Shown one piece after another: positions 62,672 through 64,000 of a DNA stretch of 64,000 bases. How positions within the stretch are numbered: position 1 is the stretch's first letter; each line of letters begins with the position of its first letter. The notes beneath the pieces were generated by a model that made no database searches, was not told where the DNA came from, and was given only the letters and a program-made list of their open reading frames with translations. Location of the stretch: assembly GCF_014698795.1 (NCBI RefSeq), contig NZ_JACJTR010000028.1, positions 1 through 64,000 of the forward strand, read 5' to 3'. Origin of the DNA: Nostoc sp. FACHB-892 (lineage in GTDB: Bacteria; Cyanobacteriota; Cyanobacteriia; Cyanobacteriales; Nostocaceae). Made by a program: the position numbers and the translations under genes.

Positions 62672-62914
62672 ATGGCAAGTATTAAGATTTCCAACTTATA
62701 CCCTGCTGGTTCTGAATTGTTCAAAGATTCCGAAAGCTTTATGACCGAGTTATTTGATAACGATTTAATCAGTAGTAATGGTGGTATAGGGATAGTAAAC
62801 TACAGTCCTTGGTGCTATCCCACAATCACAATATATAGCCCCAAGTGTAAACCTTCAGTTCGGTGTACCATCCATACTACTCTACCCATCCCTACTATAC
62901 CCACAGTGGGCTAG
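62672..62914 (+). CDS. GG-leader RiPP precursor 4, Cys/Ser/Thr/Pro-rich core
   Basis: 80 residues. Leader (38) MASIKISNLYPAGSELFKDS ... LISSNGG; core (42) with an imperfect internal repeat, YSPWCYPTITI then YSPKCKPSVRCTI, ending HTTLPIPTIPTVG. Three Cys and about ten Ser/Thr make it the best substrate for dehydration and thioether crosslinks. It sits just after the enzyme genes with AGGAGATA before the ATG. The leader conservation with precursors 1-3 ties all four to one exporter. Confidence 0.87.
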   Translation: MASIKISNLYPAGSELFKDSESFMTELFDNDLISSNGGIGIVNYSPWCYPTITIYSPKCKPSVRCTIHTTLPIPTIPTVG

Positions 62915-62976
62915 ACCCAACTCAGGCAGGTAAATAACAATTTTTGCACCACAATCTACTTTGAAAGGAAAAGAAA

Positions 62977-63801
62977 ATGATCGCAGAAAGTTTAGAAAAA
63001 AACGCCAGTCTTCTTAACGGGAAAAATTCCCATACAGAACTGACTCCTGAGTTGGAGTCCACAGATAAATTTGTACTGCCAGAAATTGCCCTAGCAACAA
63101 ACGAAGATATTATTGCTTACCTGCGCCGTTCTCACAAAATTGCTGAAATTGCAGTTTTAGCTGAATATGATGCATTAGTTTTGGGTATTTGTGAGCAGTT
63201 CGGCATTACTATTACTGATGAAGAACTGCAAGCAGCAGGAGATACCTTTCGTTTGGAACACAAGTTGTTAGGTGCTTCTGAAACTTTAGCATGGCTTCAA
63301 AAGCAGCGAATTTCCGTAGAAGATTGGTCTAAGGGTATCAAATTAGAACTACTTACAAAAAAGTTAAAACAATATCTGCTTGGAGATGCTGTTGATAGTC
63401 ATTATTTGAGTAATCGTAACGACTATCAACGTGTTGCCCTATCTCAGATTTTAGTCAGCGATTTAACAGAGGCTAAAAAAGTAACTTATGCAATTCAAGA
63501 ATTAAATGAGTCCTTTTGTGCTGTAGCAATAGAGTACTCCAAAGGTAAACAGTCTAAACAAAATGGTGGTTTTGTTGGTGTTCGCTTTTTATCAGAATTA
63601 ATGCCAGAGATTGTACAAGCGATCGCTCAAGCAAAAGAAGGCGAGGTAATTGGGCCAATACATACAAAACTGGGTTATCACATTCTCAGAATTGAGAAGC
63701 GCTTCCCTGCCGAATTCAATGAAAGTCGGGAGCAAGTATTAGAATCTCTGTTTCAAGATTGGCTACAGGCAAATACTATCTCTCATTTACATGAAGGGTG
63801 A
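62977..63801 (+). CDS. SurA-like peptidyl-prolyl isomerase/foldase, second copy
   Basis: 274 residues: N-terminal helical region (DIIAYLRRSHKIAEIAVLAE) and a parvulin domain (VALSQILVSDLTEAKKVTYA; QNGGFVGVRFLSELMPEIVQ; IGPIHTKLGYHILRIEKRF). GAAAGGAAAAG precedes the ATG. It ends the rightward operon as its paralogue at 51801 ends the leftward one. No signal peptide, so it would act in the cytoplasm, on precursors or exporter. Role inferred. Confidence 0.85.
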   Translation: MIAESLEKNASLLNGKNSHTELTPELESTDKFVLPEIALATNEDIIAYLRRSHKIAEIAVLAEYDALVLGICEQFGITITDEELQAAGDTFRLEHKLLGASETLAWLQKQRISVEDWSKGIKLELLTKKLKQYLLGDAVDSHYLSNRNDYQRVALSQILVSDLTEAKKVTYAIQELNESFCAVAIEYSKGKQSKQNGGFVGVRFLSELMPEIVQAIAQAKEGEVIGPIHTKLGYHILRIEKRFPAEFNESREQVLESLFQDWLQANTISHLHEG

Positions 63802-63821
63802 TGACCGATAATCGTTAACCC

Positions 63822-64000
63822 TCAACAGTTAACACTTAACACTGGTTTCAACTTCCGCAAGAAGTTAAGCATGGCTGAAACCACAGCATCCGGTGACTCA
63901 ATTAAGAAGCCATGACCCCCACCGTCAAGGACTACAAGTTCACTGTTGGGAATGCTTTGAGCAAGTTCCTGGGAAAACTTTAGCGGGGTGAGAATGTCTT
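63822..64000 (-). CDS. Alpha/beta hydrolase, 3' end only, cut by the right edge
   Basis: The minus-strand frame stays open from the edge to a TGA at 63822-63824: DILTPLKFSQELAQSIPNSE, then VVLDGGGHGFLIESPDAV and LNFLRKL. The acid loop, the catalytic His in GGGHGF and the last helix of an alpha/beta hydrolase are all recognisable. The start is outside the window. It converges on the foldase gene. Confidence 0.7.
   Translation of the reverse strand, partial: DILTPLKFSQELAQSIPNSELVVLDGGGHGFLIESPDAVVSAMLNFLRKLKPVLSVNC

Noticed and set aside
58214..62914. Nif11- or NHLP-type precursor peptides with LanM synthetase
   Set aside because: Leaders are short with the LRPTGSELF motif rather than Nif11 or nitrile hydratase leaders, and no LanM or LanC-like gene is present.
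1..64000. CRISPR arrays, tRNA and rRNA genes
   Set aside because: No regularly spaced 28-37 base repeats with unique spacers were seen (tandem repeats here have no spacers), and no cloverleaf-like or rRNA sequence was recognised by eye; a covariance-model scan would be decisive.

Overview
The window reads as chromosomal DNA of a filamentous, Nostoc-type cyanobacterium. The palindrome GCGATCGC (HIP1) is scattered through genes on both strands, and intergenic DNA carries heptamer tandem repeats (GTCATTA, TGACCAA, GTCAAAA) and runs of GGGGAGGCA. Several families (DUF3386, HopA1-type lyase, Lin0512, C39 exporters with cyclic-nucleotide-binding domains) are typical of that group. No rRNA, tRNA, CRISPR array or complete insertion sequence was seen.

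Region 1 (1-19 kb) is mostly core and signalling genes: a 5'-truncated GAF-PAS-cyclase, a deoxyhypusine synthase-like enzyme, a ParA ATPase, an amino-acid-permease fold fused to PAS-GGDEF-EAL, a PLP decarboxylase of the histidine decarboxylase group, ileS, a stand-alone cyclic-nucleotide-binding protein, a Rieske oxygenase, an AbrB-type membrane protein and a DUF1838 protein. Its intergenic DNA is rich in palindromes, a MITE-like element and a 62-bp tandem array.

Region 2 (19-38 kb) is a redox and hydrolase block, mostly on the minus strand: cupin, SDR, FAD disulfide oxidoreductase, two alpha/beta hydrolases and a DsbA-like protein, with gene remnants between them. Next comes a two-gene signalling operon, a giant Ser/Thr-kinase/AAA/GAF/PAS/histidine kinase whose stop overlaps the start of a NarL-type regulator. 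Then follow ilvD, a divergent LysR gene, an SDR and a secreted NTF2-like protein.

Region 3 (38-51.8 kb) holds tmk, an overlapping three-gene ABC-2 exporter, DUF3386, a GAF-LuxR regulator, a Coq4-like protein, a large zinc metalloprotease, a hydrolase, a HugZ-like protein and a TIC62/CIA30-like SDR.

Region 4 (51.8-63.8 kb) is the most notable part: a ribosomal peptide (RiPP) cluster arranged divergently. Leftward run an IS630-like HTH protein, a C39 peptidase/ABC exporter, an HlyD adaptor and a SurA-like foldase. Rightward run three double-glycine precursor peptides, a strong stem-loop, a phosphotransferase-fold kinase, a HopA1-type lyase, an aldo/keto-reductase-fold protein lacking all four usual catalytic residues, a fourth precursor rich in Cys/Ser/Thr/Pro, and a second SurA-like foldase. 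The kinase plus HopA1 pair matches the split Ser/Thr dehydratase known from thioviridamide-type and class V lanthipeptide pathways. The inferred route is phosphorylation and elimination of Ser/Thr to dehydro-residues, further change by cyclisation or by the altered AKR, leader removal at Gly-Gly by the C39 domain, and export. The right edge cuts an alpha/beta hydrolase gene.
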